DNA of 14,426 nt. Origin: Synechococcaceae cyanobacterium (GTDB lineage Bacteria > Cyanobacteriota > Cyanobacteriia > PCC-6307 > Cyanobiaceae). A program made the position numbers and the translations under genes. The notes beneath the pieces were generated by a model. It had not been told where the DNA came from. It worked only from the letters and a program-made list of their open reading frames with translations, and made no database searches. Shown piece by piece: positions 1 through 6,747 of this stretch; within the stretch, counting starts at the first letter, position 1, and each line of letters starts with the position of its first letter. Location: assembly GCA_947460085.1 (NCBI GenBank), contig CANHGA010000024.1:1-14426 (forward strand), written 5' to 3'.

Positions 1-683
1 ACGCAGTGGCTGATGGACCAGTCGTAGGCATCCCAGACCCTTGGATCAAGCTTGTAGTTGGAACCCTCAAAGGCGCCGAGCCTTTGGCCACTGGGCTGGG
101 CAGAGCAGTAGGGACGGGCGCCAGGTTTGGCCAGGTATTGCTGGTGATAAGTCTCCGCAAAGTGAAGCGTCTGGTTGGTTTTGATTTCCGTGGTGATGGC
201 GCCAAAACCCGCGGCACCCAAGAGGTCTTGGTAGGCATCGCGGCTTGCGGTGGCAAGGCTGAGTAGGGGGGCACTCCCCACGTAAATCACTGAGCGGTAT
301 TGGCTGCCCCGATCGTTGCCCTGCCGATCCCCCTGGGTGGGGTCATGGCATTCCCAAAACAGCTTGAGCAGATCGCTGAAGTCGACCTGGGCTTGGTCCC
401 ACACCACCCGAACCACTTCGCTGTGGCCCGTGCGGCCCGAACACACCTGGTCGTAGCTGGGATTGGCGAGTTGACCGCCGGCATAGCCAACCGCCGTGGT
501 GATCACCCCTGGCAGCCGCCAAAAACCTTTTTCGGCCCCCCAAAAACAGCCGCAGCCGAACACCGCTTCCTGCTGCCCGGCCAGGGGTTGGGCTTCGATC
601 GGTGTGCCGAGCACGGCATGGAGGGTGGGACTCGCCCCATCGCCAGCCTGGCCCCGATCAGCCTGTTGAAACAATCCGAACAC
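1..683 (-). CDS. msrA: Peptide-methionine (S)-S-oxide reductase MsrA (3' end outside window)
   Basis: It reduces the S form of methionine sulfoxide in oxidised proteins and free methionine, with recycling by thioredoxin. Translating the minus strand gives 227 codons without a stop before the window edge. The family signature GCFWG is at residues 45-49, so the catalytic cysteine is Cys46; it is followed by AEKGFW and by VGYAGG. Further family segments are HSEVVRVVWD, FWECHDPTQ and GSQYRS, and the visible C-terminal part reads KLDPRVW...YDWSISHC. No ATG lies in frame upstream. I chose the GTG at 683 because it gives an N-terminus (MFGLFQQ, then a ~40-residue lead) like that of other cyanobacterial MsrA proteins as I remember them. 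The next stop upstream in this frame is the stop of the preceding gene at 723-725. A later in-frame GTG (starting VLGTPIE) is an alternative. The 39-bp gap to the upstream gene allows co-transcription. Function is nearly certain; the start is moderately sure. Confidence 0.93.
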   Translation of the reverse strand, partial: MFGLFQQADRGQAGDGASPTLHAVLGTPIEAQPLAGQQEAVFGCGCFWGAEKGFWRLPGVITTAVGYAGGQLANPSYDQVCSGRTGHSEVVRVVWDQAQVDFSDLLKLFWECHDPTQGDRQGNDRGSQYRSVIYVGSAPLLSLATASRDAYQDLLGAAGFGAITTEIKTNQTLHFAETYHQQYLAKPGARPYCSAQPSGQRLGAFEGSNYKLDPRVWDAYDWSISHC

Positions 684-722
684 GGCGACAGCTTTCAGTG
701 GCGCTGAGCCTAAGCAGCCCTG

Positions 723-1022
723 TTAGGCCTTGGGTTCGAGGGCGATGTGATTCAGCAAGGTGGTGGTGAAGGCGAACAGCAAAAACGGCAGCGACACCAC
801 CAGGATCAGCCCCACGCCCACAAGGGCAAAGATGGGTTTGCTGGCCCCCATCAGCCCCAGGCCTGCGGCCAGGCTTGCGAAAATGACCAGCATCCAGATC
901 AGGATTTGGGCGTAGATGTCCCCGAAGGTGAGGGTGCAGCGAAGGTGGTACGCCTTGGCGGCCTCAAGGGATGGGTTGATGCCAGCTGAGCTAATCCCTG
1001 CTGAGCTGATTTCTGATTGCAT
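723..1022 (-). CDS. Hypothetical two-helix membrane protein, 99 aa
   Basis: I do not recognise a named family. The protein has a polar N-terminus of about 35 residues, then two hydrophobic stretches that look like membrane helices: roughly residues 38-60 (AQILIWMLVIFASLAAGLGLM) and 63-90 (ending in FLLFAFTTTLLNHIAL). The tail is very short (EPKA). The N-terminus carries the duplicated pentapeptide SSAGI-SSAGI. The ATG at 1022 lacks a well-placed Shine-Dalgarno; a GGAGGGG run lies about 20 nt further upstream. The gene sits 39 bp before msrA on the same strand and 114 bp after the ABC exporter gene, so it may be co-transcribed with msrA. Hydropathy and the clean ORF make it a likely real gene; no function is proposed. 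Confidence 0.7.
   Translation of the reverse strand: MQSEISSAGISSAGINPSLEAAKAYHLRCTLTFGDIYAQILIWMLVIFASLAAGLGLMGASKPIFALVGVGLILVVSLPFLLFAFTTTLLNHIALEPKA
981..1010 (-). repeat. 15-nt imperfect direct duplication inside the small membrane-protein gene
   Basis: Two adjacent 15-nt units (981-995 and 996-1010) share the core GCTGAGCT and encode the doubled SSAGI near the protein N-terminus. The in-frame length preserves the reading frame. It looks like a small coding duplication rather than a functional site. Confidence 0.6.
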
Positions 1023-1082
1023 GGCCGCGGCGCCCTAACGACCCCTCCAGCTAAGCCATTAAGGGAGCTGCTGTCTGGTCAG

Positions 1083-1113
1083 CTCAACAACTGTTGAGGG
1101 CCCATCGCATGGG
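1083..1113. repeat. Two short inverted repeats between the exporter gene and the small membrane-protein gene
   Basis: Positions 1083-1098 read CTCAACA-AC-TGTTGAG, two 7-nt arms with a 2-nt centre. Positions 1101-1113 read CCCAT-CGC-ATGGG, 5-bp arms with a 3-nt loop. They lie 24-54 bp past the stop of the exporter gene on the minus strand and could protect the mRNA end or bind a dimeric protein. No T-run follows on the minus strand, so this is not a convincing intrinsic terminator. Confidence 0.35.
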
Positions 1114-1136
1114 GGGCAAGGAGAAAACCAAAAGCC

Positions 1137-2933
1137 CTAGCCCACCTCCCGCAGCTGTTCGCTGGCCTGCTCCCGATCCCATAGGCGCCGGTAGGTACCA
1201 CCTTCGGCCAAGAGGTCATCGTGGTGACCCTGTTGGACCAGGCGACCGTCCTCCATCACCAACACCCGATCGCAGGCCGCAGCTGCCGAGAGTTGGTGGC
1301 TGATCATCAAGATCGTGCGCCCTTGGCCTTCCTTGGATTGTTCGGCGCGGATGCTGCGCAGGATGGCGGCGGCCGTGTTGTTGTCCACGCTTGCCAAGGC
1401 GTCGTCGAGCACCAGCAAGGGGGAATCCACCAGTAGGGCCCTTCCCAAGGAGGTGCGTTGCCGCTGGCCTCCGCTCAAGGTGATGCCCCGTTCCCCCACC
1501 AGGGTTTCGTAGCCATCGGGGAAGCCCTTGATGTCTGCCTCGAGGCGGGCCTGTTGGGCAGCCCGCTCCACCCGGGAGAACGGCGCTTCCGGGTCGCCGT
1601 AGCGGAGGTTTTCGGCCAGCGAGGCCGTAAACAGGAAGCCCTCCTGGGGCACCAGTCCCACCAGTCCGCGCAAGTCAGACAAGGTGAGGCGGGTGATGTC
1701 GTTGCCATCGATCCACAGTTGGCCGCTGGGCACTTCCACCATGCGACCCAGGGCCCTGGCCAGGGTGGTTTTGCCGCAACCCACCGGCCCCACGACGGCC
1801 ACAAGCTCACCAGGGGCTACCGAGAAACTCACGTCCAGGAGTGCCGGCCGGGAGGTGCCCGGATAGGAGATGGTCAGACCGCGGGCTTCGATGCTGCCCT
1901 GGCCTGAACTGCCCTGGCCCGATCGGTCGACCCGCACCGGTTCGAGGGGCGAGACAATCCGGGACTTGCGCTGCAGGATTTCCTCAATCCTCTCCAGGCT
2001 CACCTGGCCGGTTTGGAAGGTATTCAGGGTGAAACCCAGCAGGGCCGTGGGGAACACCAACCGTTCCACGAAAAGGATCAGCGCCACGATGTCGCCAATG
2101 CTGAGCCGGCCCGATTCGAGTTGGCCGCTGCCCAGGGCCAACAGGATCAGCAAGCTGATCGATGAAATCCCCTCCAACAGGGGGAACAGGGTGCTGCGGG
2201 TGCGCGCCAGGTTGAGGGCCGCATCCCGGTAGACCCGATTGCGGCTGGCGAAGGCGGTTTGTTCCGTCGCCTCCTGGCCGTAGATCTTGATGGCGCTGAT
2301 GCCCGAGAGGTCTTCCTGGATGAGATCGCTCAGGGAGGCCAATGCCTCTTGCTGGCGCCGCTGTTGGCGCATCATGCGCCCGCCAAACAGGCGCACCACC
2401 ATCAGCATCACCGGGTAAAGCCCAACGGCGGCCAGGCTGAGCCAGGGGTCAATCGCCAGCATGGCCGGCAAGGTGAGGGCATAGGCGAGGGCCGTGTTGG
2501 TGAGGCTGAGCACGGCGAAGCCAAGCAGGCGCCGCACGTTTTCCACATCACTGGTCGCCCGGCTGATCACCTCACCACTGCCGGTGGTTTGCACCCAGCC
2601 GGGCTCCTGTTTCAACAGGTGGTCGAAGATTTGCTGCTTGAGATCGGCCTCCACCTGCCGGCCCACCCCAAAGACCAACATCCTGGAAATCAGCCGCACG
2701 CCCCCCATCACGGTGGCCAGCACCACGATCAGCGCCGCTTCATGCAGCAAGTCGCGCAGGGCAAATCCGTCCTGCAGGTCGTCGATCACCTGCCTGACCA
2801 GCAGGGGAATCGAGACACTGAGCACGTTGACGACCACCAACGCCAAGGCACCCAGAAGCACAGCCTTTCTGTGGGGGCGCAGGTAGCGCCCGATGAGATC
2901 GGCTCGAAAGGCGCCCACGTTGGCGGTGATCAC
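1137..2933 (-). CDS. ABC exporter, fused membrane and ATPase domains (MdlA/MsbA-like)
   Basis: This is a 598-residue half-transporter of the type-IV ABC exporter fold, expected in the inner membrane as a homo- or heterodimer exporting lipids, peptides or drugs; the substrate cannot be read from sequence. The membrane domain occupies about residues 1-320, with hydrophobic segments near 25-47, 62-80, 138-160, 164-181, 251-270 and 278-300. The ATPase domain spans about 345-590: Walker A GPVGCGKT (382-389), Q-loop Gln430, signature LSGGQ (486-490), Walker B LLVLDD (506-511), D-loop ASVD and H-loop His546. The residue after the Walker B aspartate is Asp511 rather than the usual catalytic Glu, as in the weak-site half of heterodimeric exporters such as MdlA. 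A short linker (residues 336-350, SGQGSSGQGS) separates the domains. The start is GTG at 2933. The gene diverges from the DUF3288-like gene across 62 bp. No partner half-transporter is in the window. Confidence 0.93.
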   Translation of the reverse strand: MITANVGAFRADLIGRYLRPHRKAVLLGALALVVVNVLSVSIPLLVRQVIDDLQDGFALRDLLHEAALIVVLATVMGGVRLISRMLVFGVGRQVEADLKQQIFDHLLKQEPGWVQTTGSGEVISRATSDVENVRRLLGFAVLSLTNTALAYALTLPAMLAIDPWLSLAAVGLYPVMLMVVRLFGGRMMRQQRRQQEALASLSDLIQEDLSGISAIKIYGQEATEQTAFASRNRVYRDAALNLARTRSTLFPLLEGISSISLLILLALGSGQLESGRLSIGDIVALILFVERLVFPTALLGFTLNTFQTGQVSLERIEEILQRKSRIVSPLEPVRVDRSGQGSSGQGSIEARGLTISYPGTSRPALLDVSFSVAPGELVAVVGPVGCGKTTLARALGRMVEVPSGQLWIDGNDITRLTLSDLRGLVGLVPQEGFLFTASLAENLRYGDPEAPFSRVERAAQQARLEADIKGFPDGYETLVGERGITLSGGQRQRTSLGRALLVDSPLLVLDDALASVDNNTAAAILRSIRAEQSKEGQGRTILMISHQLSAAAACDRVLVMEDGRLVQQGHHDDLLAEGGTYRRLWDREQASEQLREVG

Positions 2934-2995
2934 AACTGCAGGCCAACCTAGGGATCCCCATCCCCGTCAAGCTGATTCAACGCGTTGCTTCCCCG

Positions 2996-3331
2996 ATGCC
3001 TGATCCCGCCGTGTCAGCCGATCAAACCCATCCCCTCTACGCAACCGACCGCGATGCCATCGATCGGCTCCTGGCCGTCGAAGCGCCAGCGGATGACCAT
3101 CTGGTGGATGCGGCCCGGTTGTTGATGCGATACGAGGGTTTCCCTGGGGCTCCCGATCTGAAGGACGACTTGGCCAAAGCCCTGCGCCTATGGGGCCTCA
3201 GCCGCGACCAACTGCACCTGCGCACCCGGCAAATTTGGGCCGATGGTTTCCGCCCTGCCCCGGTTGGCAACGAAGCAGCCAGCGAAGCCGTGGGTTCAGG
3301 TTTTGATACCTCAGACCAGGAAGGCAGCTAA
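2996..3331 (+). CDS. DUF3288-like small cyanobacterial protein
   Basis: This 111-residue soluble protein matches my memory of the cyanobacterial DUF3288 family. The N-terminal HPLYATDRDAIDRLL corresponds to the family's HPQY..DR..V..LL. The middle LLMRYEGFPGAPDLKDDL corresponds to the R.RY.GFPGA.DI..DL core, and LRLWGLSRDQLHLRTRQI follows. The conserved part covers about residues 12-83. The last ~28 residues are low-complexity, Ala/Gly/Ser/Asp-rich and probably disordered. Function is unknown; no catalytic motif or membrane segment is visible. The ATG at 2996 has no clear Shine-Dalgarno. It is transcribed away from the ABC exporter. A 13-nt tandem repeat begins at its stop codon, and an intrinsic terminator lies about 140 bp downstream. 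Confidence 0.8.
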   Translation: MPDPAVSADQTHPLYATDRDAIDRLLAVEAPADDHLVDAARLLMRYEGFPGAPDLKDDLAKALRLWGLSRDQLHLRTRQIWADGFRPAPVGNEAASEAVGSGFDTSDQEGS

Positions 3332-3390
3332 TCCAGCCCACCTATCCAGACCACCTATCCAGACCACTTATCCACACCACCGATCCAGCC
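3331..3390. repeat. 13-nt tandem repeat, about 4.6 copies
   Basis: Units based on ATCCAGACCACCT begin at 3331, 3344, 3357 and 3370, with a partial fifth (ATCCAGCC) at 3383-3390. The copies differ by one to three bases. The array overlaps the last base of the DUF3288-like stop codon and is otherwise non-coding. The period is not a multiple of three, consistent with untranslated DNA. It ends 12 bp before a candidate -10 element. Confidence 0.85.
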
Positions 3391-3402
3391 TGCGGTGAGA
3401 TT

Positions 3403-3408
3403 TGTAAT
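3403..3408 (+). promoter_or_regulatory. Candidate -10 element before the hairpin region
   Basis: TGTAAT matches the TATAAT consensus at five of six positions. It would place a transcription start near 3415, giving an RNA of about 87 nt up to the terminator. No good -35 match is seen at the expected spacing (3380-3385 reads CCGATC), so the assignment is tentative. Confidence 0.35.
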
Positions 3409-3414
3409 CCGTCT

Positions 3415-3501
3415 CTATCGATGGCCAAATCCGCCGTCCTCGGGTGATAGTGGAAACGTCCCCATCACCCGGCCCGGTGTGCTTTGCACCCGGGCTTTTT
3501 T
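3415..3501 (+). ncRNA. Candidate small RNA or trpD leader (possibly Yfr2-like)
   Basis: The stretch between the candidate -10 and the terminator shows two consecutive hairpins. Hairpin 1 pairs CGGGTGAT (3441-3448) with ATCACCCG (3464-3471), eight base pairs, and its loop region contains GGAAAC. Hairpin 2 is the terminator at 3472-3495. Two 5' segments could compete with hairpin 1: CTATC (3415-3419) with GATAG (3446-3450), and GATGG (3420-3424) with CCATC (3462-3466). From memory, the cyanobacterial Yfr2 family of small RNAs is about 63-95 nt long, ends in a terminator and carries GGAAACA in a 5' stem-loop. The size and layout here fit, but the motif reads GGAAACG, so membership is unproven. 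Alternatives are the 3' end of the DUF3288-like transcript or an attenuator ahead of trpD, 45 bp downstream. Confidence 0.4.
3472..3501 (+). terminator. Intrinsic transcription terminator upstream of trpD
   Basis: GCCCGG (3472-3477) pairs with CCGGGC (3490-3495), and GTGC (3479-3482) with GCAC (3486-3489). T3478 is bulged and TTT forms the loop. Six T residues follow directly at 3496-3501. This is a strong rho-independent terminator reading on the plus strand. It either ends the DUF3288-like transcript or a small RNA, or acts as an attenuator for trpD. Confidence 0.82.
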
Positions 3502-3545
3502 CTGCCCATTTTGGGGCGACCAGTTCCTGAATCCCATCGCTAGCC

Positions 3546-4589
3546 ATGACCGCTTCAAGGAGCTGGCCCGCCCTGCTCAACCAGCTGTTACTGCGCCAAG
3601 ACCTCACCGCTGAGCAGGCGACAGGCCTGATGGAGGGATGGCTCGAAGCCCAGATCGATCCCGTGCTCACCGGTGGTCTGCTGGTGGCCCTCAGCGCCAA
3701 GGGAGTCAACGGCGAAGAGCTCGCCGGAATGGCCCAGGTGCTTCGCCAGGCCTGTGCGATGCCGCCATCGCGTCCGGCGCTGCATCTGGTGGACACCTGC
3801 GGCACAGGCGGCGATGGGGCCAATAGCTTCAACATCTCCACGGCGGTGGCCTTCGTGGCTGCGGCCTGTGGCGCCTCCGTTGCCAAGCACGGAAACCGCA
3901 GCGCCAGCGGCAAGGTGGGTTCAGCCGATGTGCTCGAAGCCCTAGGCATTTTTCTTCAGGCCCCCCAGGAGCAGGTGGTGGCAGCCCTGGACCAGGCAGG
4001 CCTCACCTTCCTGTTTGCCCCGGGCTGGCATCCAGCCCTGGTGGGGCTGGCACCCCTGCGGCGCAGTTTGGGGATTCGCACCGTGTTCAACCTGCTGGGC
4101 CCGTTGGTCAATCCGCTCCGGCCCGACAGTCAGGTGTTGGGGGTGGCGAGGTTGGAGCTGCTCGATCCGATGGCCGAGGCCCTCGCCCGCCTGGGGCTGG
4201 AGCGGGCCGTGGTGGTCCATGGGGCCGGTGGTCTCGATGAGGCTTCCTTGGCAGGCCCCAACACCCTGCGGCTGGTGGAGGCGGGCCAGATTCGTGCCGC
4301 CGAACTTGACCCGGGGGCCCTGGGCTTGCAGATCGCCCCCATCGAGGCCCTCGCCGGGGGCGATCTGGCCCTCAATAGCTCCATCCTTGAAGCGGTGTTG
4401 CAAGGCCGCGGCAGCCAGCCCCAGCGGGATGTGGTGGCCCTGAATACGGCCCTGGTGCTCTGGGCTGCAGGCGTGGTCGATGCCGTGCCTGAGGGATTGG
4501 CCTTGGCCCAACGGGCCGTGGCCGATGGCCTCGGCTGGCAGAAGCTCCTAGCCCTGCGTCAGGCCCTGCCCGCCCCCGTTGCGGGATGA
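3546..4589 (+). CDS. trpD: Anthranilate phosphoribosyltransferase TrpD
   Basis: It transfers the phosphoribosyl group of PRPP to anthranilate, the second step of tryptophan synthesis, in the cytosol. At 347 residues it has the usual family length. The N-terminal helical domain (about 1-75) includes LMEGWLEAQIDPVLTGGLLVALSAKG. The PRPP/Mg-binding loop CGTGGDG is at residues 85-91, followed by NSFNIST, and KHGNRSASGKVGSADVLE begins at residue 114. Further family blocks are FLFAPGWHPAL, RTVFNLLGPLVNP and VVHGAGGLDE. The ATG at 3546 has no obvious Shine-Dalgarno; it lies 45 bp beyond a strong terminator. The 3' end overlaps carA by 4 nt (ATGA), suggesting translational coupling. No tryptophan-rich leader peptide is seen upstream. 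Confidence 0.97.
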   Translation: MTASRSWPALLNQLLLRQDLTAEQATGLMEGWLEAQIDPVLTGGLLVALSAKGVNGEELAGMAQVLRQACAMPPSRPALHLVDTCGTGGDGANSFNISTAVAFVAAACGASVAKHGNRSASGKVGSADVLEALGIFLQAPQEQVVAALDQAGLTFLFAPGWHPALVGLAPLRRSLGIRTVFNLLGPLVNPLRPDSQVLGVARLELLDPMAEALARLGLERAVVVHGAGGLDEASLAGPNTLRLVEAGQIRAAELDPGALGLQIAPIEALAGGDLALNSSILEAVLQGRGSQPQRDVVALNTALVLWAAGVVDAVPEGLALAQRAVADGLGWQKLLALRQALPAPVAG

Positions 4590-5749
4590 TTGTTAGATCT
4601 GTGCTGCCTCTCTTGAGCGAGTCTGCCGCTGCGGCTGTTCTTGTCCTGGCCGATGGCACCGTGCTGCGCGGTCAGGCGTTTGGTGCAACGGGAACGGTCA
4701 TTGGCGAAGTGGTGTTCAACACCGGCATGACCGGTTACCAGGAAGTCATGACCGATCCGAGCTATTCGGGTCAGCTCGTGACCTTCACCTATCCCGAGCT
4801 CGGCAATACGGGGGTCAATGCCATGGACCAGGAAGCCGATCGGCCCCACGTGCGCGGGGTGATTGCCCGGCAGTTGGCCCCCGCCGCGAGCAACTGGCGC
4901 TCGGAGGGGGATCTACAGCAGTGGTTGGATCGCCATGGCGTTGTGGGCATTGCCGGGGTCGATACCCGGGCCCTGGTGCGCCATCTCCGCGAGGGTGGCG
5001 CCGTGAATGGGGCCATCAGCAGTGATGGCACCTCCCTCCAAGAGCTTCTGGAGCAGGTGCGTGCTGCCCCCTCCATGACCGGACTCAACCTGGCTGCCCA
5101 GGTGAGCACCCGGGATCCTTACACCTGGTCCAAGCCTTGCCCCGCAGCCTTCGATGCGCGGCTGCAGAGCAGCCCAGAACGGCCGTTCCATGTGGTGGCG
5201 ATCGATTTTGGGATCAAGCGGGCCATCCTTGAGCGCCTGGTGGCCCATGGCTGCACGATCACCGTGCTGCCGTCTGACAGCAGCCTGGAGCAGGTGTTGT
5301 CCCACCAGCCTGAGGGGGTGTTCCTCTCCAATGGCCCCGGTGATCCGGCTGCCGTGACCGAGGGCATTGCCCTGGCGGCAGGTTTGCTGAAGCAGGCCAA
5401 CCTGCCTGTCTTCGGCATTTGCCTTGGCCATCAGATTTTGGGCTTGGCCCTCGGCGGAGCCAGCTTCAAATTGGGCTATGGCCATCGCGGCCTCAACCAT
5501 CCCTGCGGTTCGCCAGGCCAGGTCGAAATCACCAGCCAGAACCATGGCTTTGCCCTTGATGCCGGTTCCCTTCCAGCTGATCGGGTGGAGATCACCCATC
5601 TCAACCTCAACGATCGAACGGTGGCAGCTCTGGCGATGCGTCAGCAGCCAGTCTTCGGGGTTCAATATCACCCAGAAGCCAGCCCGGGGCCCCACGACGC
5701 AGACCACCATTTCGGCCGCTTTGTTGCCTTGATGGAAGAGCGTCGTTAG
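4586..5749 (+). CDS. carA: Carbamoyl-phosphate synthase small (glutaminase) subunit CarA
   Basis: CarA hydrolyses glutamine and channels ammonia to CarB for carbamoyl phosphate, feeding pyrimidine and arginine synthesis. The 387 residues match the family length. The N-terminal CPSase domain (about 15-160) contains LADGTVLRGQAFGA, EVVFNTGMTGYQE and GIAGVDTRALVRHLRE. The class I glutamine amidotransferase domain (about 200-387) contains IDFGIKR, FLSNGPGDP (246-254), nucleophile elbow FGICLGHQ with Cys279, and the catalytic His-Glu pair in YHPEASPGP (His362, Glu364). The ATG at 4586 overlaps the trpD stop; the first ~15 residues are variable in character, so a slightly later start is possible. 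carB is not in the window. Confidence 0.97.
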   Translation: MIVRSVLPLLSESAAAAVLVLADGTVLRGQAFGATGTVIGEVVFNTGMTGYQEVMTDPSYSGQLVTFTYPELGNTGVNAMDQEADRPHVRGVIARQLAPAASNWRSEGDLQQWLDRHGVVGIAGVDTRALVRHLREGGAVNGAISSDGTSLQELLEQVRAAPSMTGLNLAAQVSTRDPYTWSKPCPAAFDARLQSSPERPFHVVAIDFGIKRAILERLVAHGCTITVLPSDSSLEQVLSHQPEGVFLSNGPGDPAAVTEGIALAAGLLKQANLPVFGICLGHQILGLALGGASFKLGYGHRGLNHPCGSPGQVEITSQNHGFALDAGSLPADRVEITHLNLNDRTVAALAMRQQPVFGVQYHPEASPGPHDADHHFGRFVALMEERR

Positions 5750-5776
5750 GGCGTTTGGTGCAGAGATGGGGCGCTT

Positions 5777-6211
5777 TTGTTGCGACCTCTGCAGCCCCAA
5801 TTTTCCTCCCTACAGTTCGTCCCAGACCTGATCTGGGGGACTCGAGCTATTAACGACCTGCAGCGATTGACGGTCTCCCTGCGTGGTGGCTTTGAACAGC
5901 AGGCCAAGTGCCAGCTGTTCCGTTTCACCGGCCAGCTGGACACCTATTCCGACAAACAATTTGTCGACTTTTTGGGCGCCCATCGCCAAGACAGCAAACC
6001 CTTGCTGATCGACCTCACCCATATCGATTTCATCGATTCGTCGGGCCTTGGTGCGTTGGTCCAGTTGGCCAAGCATTGCCAGGACGAGAAGCAGCCCTTC
6101 GTGGTGGTGGGCAACGCCCGGGTCAAGCAGACGGTGAAATTGGTTCGATTGGAGGAGTTTCTCCATCTCCAGAGCGACCTCGACACGGCCCTGGGCAGCA
6201 TCTCTGCTTAA
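5777..6211 (+). CDS. STAS-domain protein, anti-sigma factor antagonist type (SpoIIAA/RsbV-like)
   Basis: The protein looks like a single STAS domain, about 100 residues long, of the anti-anti-sigma class. Such proteins bind a serine-kinase/anti-sigma partner and are switched off by phosphorylation of a serine. The signature DFIDSSGLGAL is at residues 84-94; by analogy with RsbV and SpoIIAA the phosphoserine would be Ser88. Other family-like parts are FRFTGQLD at the first strand and PLLIDLTHIDF, PFVVVGNARV and VRLEEFLHL. The longest ORF starts with TTG at 5777, but its first ~24 residues do not look like a STAS N-terminus. Alternatives are ATT at 5849, with GGGGGA about 8 nt upstream and giving INDLQRLTV, or TTG at 5867. 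No kinase, phosphatase or sigma gene is adjacent, so the partner is unknown. It lies 27 bp after carA and probably shares its transcript. Confidence 0.88.
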   Translation: MLRPLQPQFSSLQFVPDLIWGTRAINDLQRLTVSLRGGFEQQAKCQLFRFTGQLDTYSDKQFVDFLGAHRQDSKPLLIDLTHIDFIDSSGLGALVQLAKHCQDEKQPFVVVGNARVKQTVKLVRLEEFLHLQSDLDTALGSISA

Positions 6212-6244
6212 CCAAGCGCGCTGTCTGTACAGGCACGCTGCATG

Positions 6245-6256
6245 AGCAAGCTTGCT
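6245..6256. repeat. Palindrome in the STAS-mrnC gap
   Basis: AGCAAGCTTGCT is a perfect 12-nt palindrome 13 bp before the mrnC start. The same 57-bp gap also contains the 8-nt palindrome CTGTACAG (6224-6231). Either could be a protein-binding site or chance; neither forms an intrinsic terminator. Confidence 0.3.
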
Positions 6257-6268
6257 GGCTGATTAGCC

Positions 6269-6730
6269 TTGCCGCTTGCCTTGTTGTTCCCCGAACCCGT
6301 GCCACCTGCTCCCTCCCCAGGTTGGTTGGCCTCCTCAGGGTGGTTAGACGGTCTTAAACCTGCACCCCCCAGTGGAGACCTGGGCCCGCTCCAGTTGGCC
6401 TGGTTGGGGGATGCGGTTTGGGAATTGCACCAACGCCTCCTGCGTTGCCGCCTGCCTGCCAAGTCCCAGCTGTTGCATGCCGAGGTGGTGCAGGTGGTCA
6501 AGGCTGGTGCCCAGGCAGAGGCCCTGGGCCGCCTGGAAGGCCTGCTGCGCGAGAGCGAGATCGACATGGTCCGCCGCGGCCGCAATCGGGCGGGCCGAGG
6601 CCCCCGCAATGGGGATCCGGGTGCCTACGGCCAGGCCACGGGGTTTGAGGCCCTGCTCGGCTGGTTGTTTCTCCATGACCCCCCGCGGTTGGCCGAGCTG
6701 CTAGATCACTTGAAGGAAAACGATCCATAA
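6269..6730 (+). CDS. mrnC: Mini-ribonuclease 3 (MrnC), 23S rRNA maturation
   Basis: Mini-III is a small dimeric RNase III catalytic domain without a double-stranded RNA-binding domain; in Bacillus it trims the ends of 23S rRNA precursor. The first RNase III block LAWLGDAVWE (residues 43-52) matches the family's LAYIGDAVYE, with Asp48 as a metal ligand. The basic block VRRGRNRAG follows at 101-109. The second metal-binding block ATGFEALLGWLFL (123-135) includes Glu127. The 153-residue length fits. The N-terminal ~35 residues are Pro-rich and variable. The start is uncertain: TTG at 6269 gives the longest form, with in-frame TTG and GTG codons soon after. The neighbour rlmB starts 17 bp downstream, and mrnC-rlmB adjacency is also known from Bacillus. 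Confidence 0.9.
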   Translation: MPLALLFPEPVPPAPSPGWLASSGWLDGLKPAPPSGDLGPLQLAWLGDAVWELHQRLLRCRLPAKSQLLHAEVVQVVKAGAQAEALGRLEGLLRESEIDMVRRGRNRAGRGPRNGDPGAYGQATGFEALLGWLFLHDPPRLAELLDHLKENDP

Positions 6731-6747
6731 CCCCCCCAGGATTTTTC

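Noticed and set aside
300..707. Plus-strand open frame opposite msrA
   Set aside because: The minus strand encodes a complete MsrA signature here; the plus frame has no motif.
1083..1113. Intrinsic terminator for the ABC exporter gene
   Set aside because: The hairpins are short and no T-run follows on the minus strand.
2259..2951. 230-codon plus-strand open frame opposite the ABC exporter
   Set aside because: Composition is His/Gln/Gly-rich and it covers the membrane domain of a clear exporter gene; shadow frame.
3421..3447. Eight-codon mini-ORF (MAKSAVLG) as a trp leader peptide
   Set aside because: It contains no tryptophan codon and no ribosome-binding site, so classical tryptophan attenuation is not supported.
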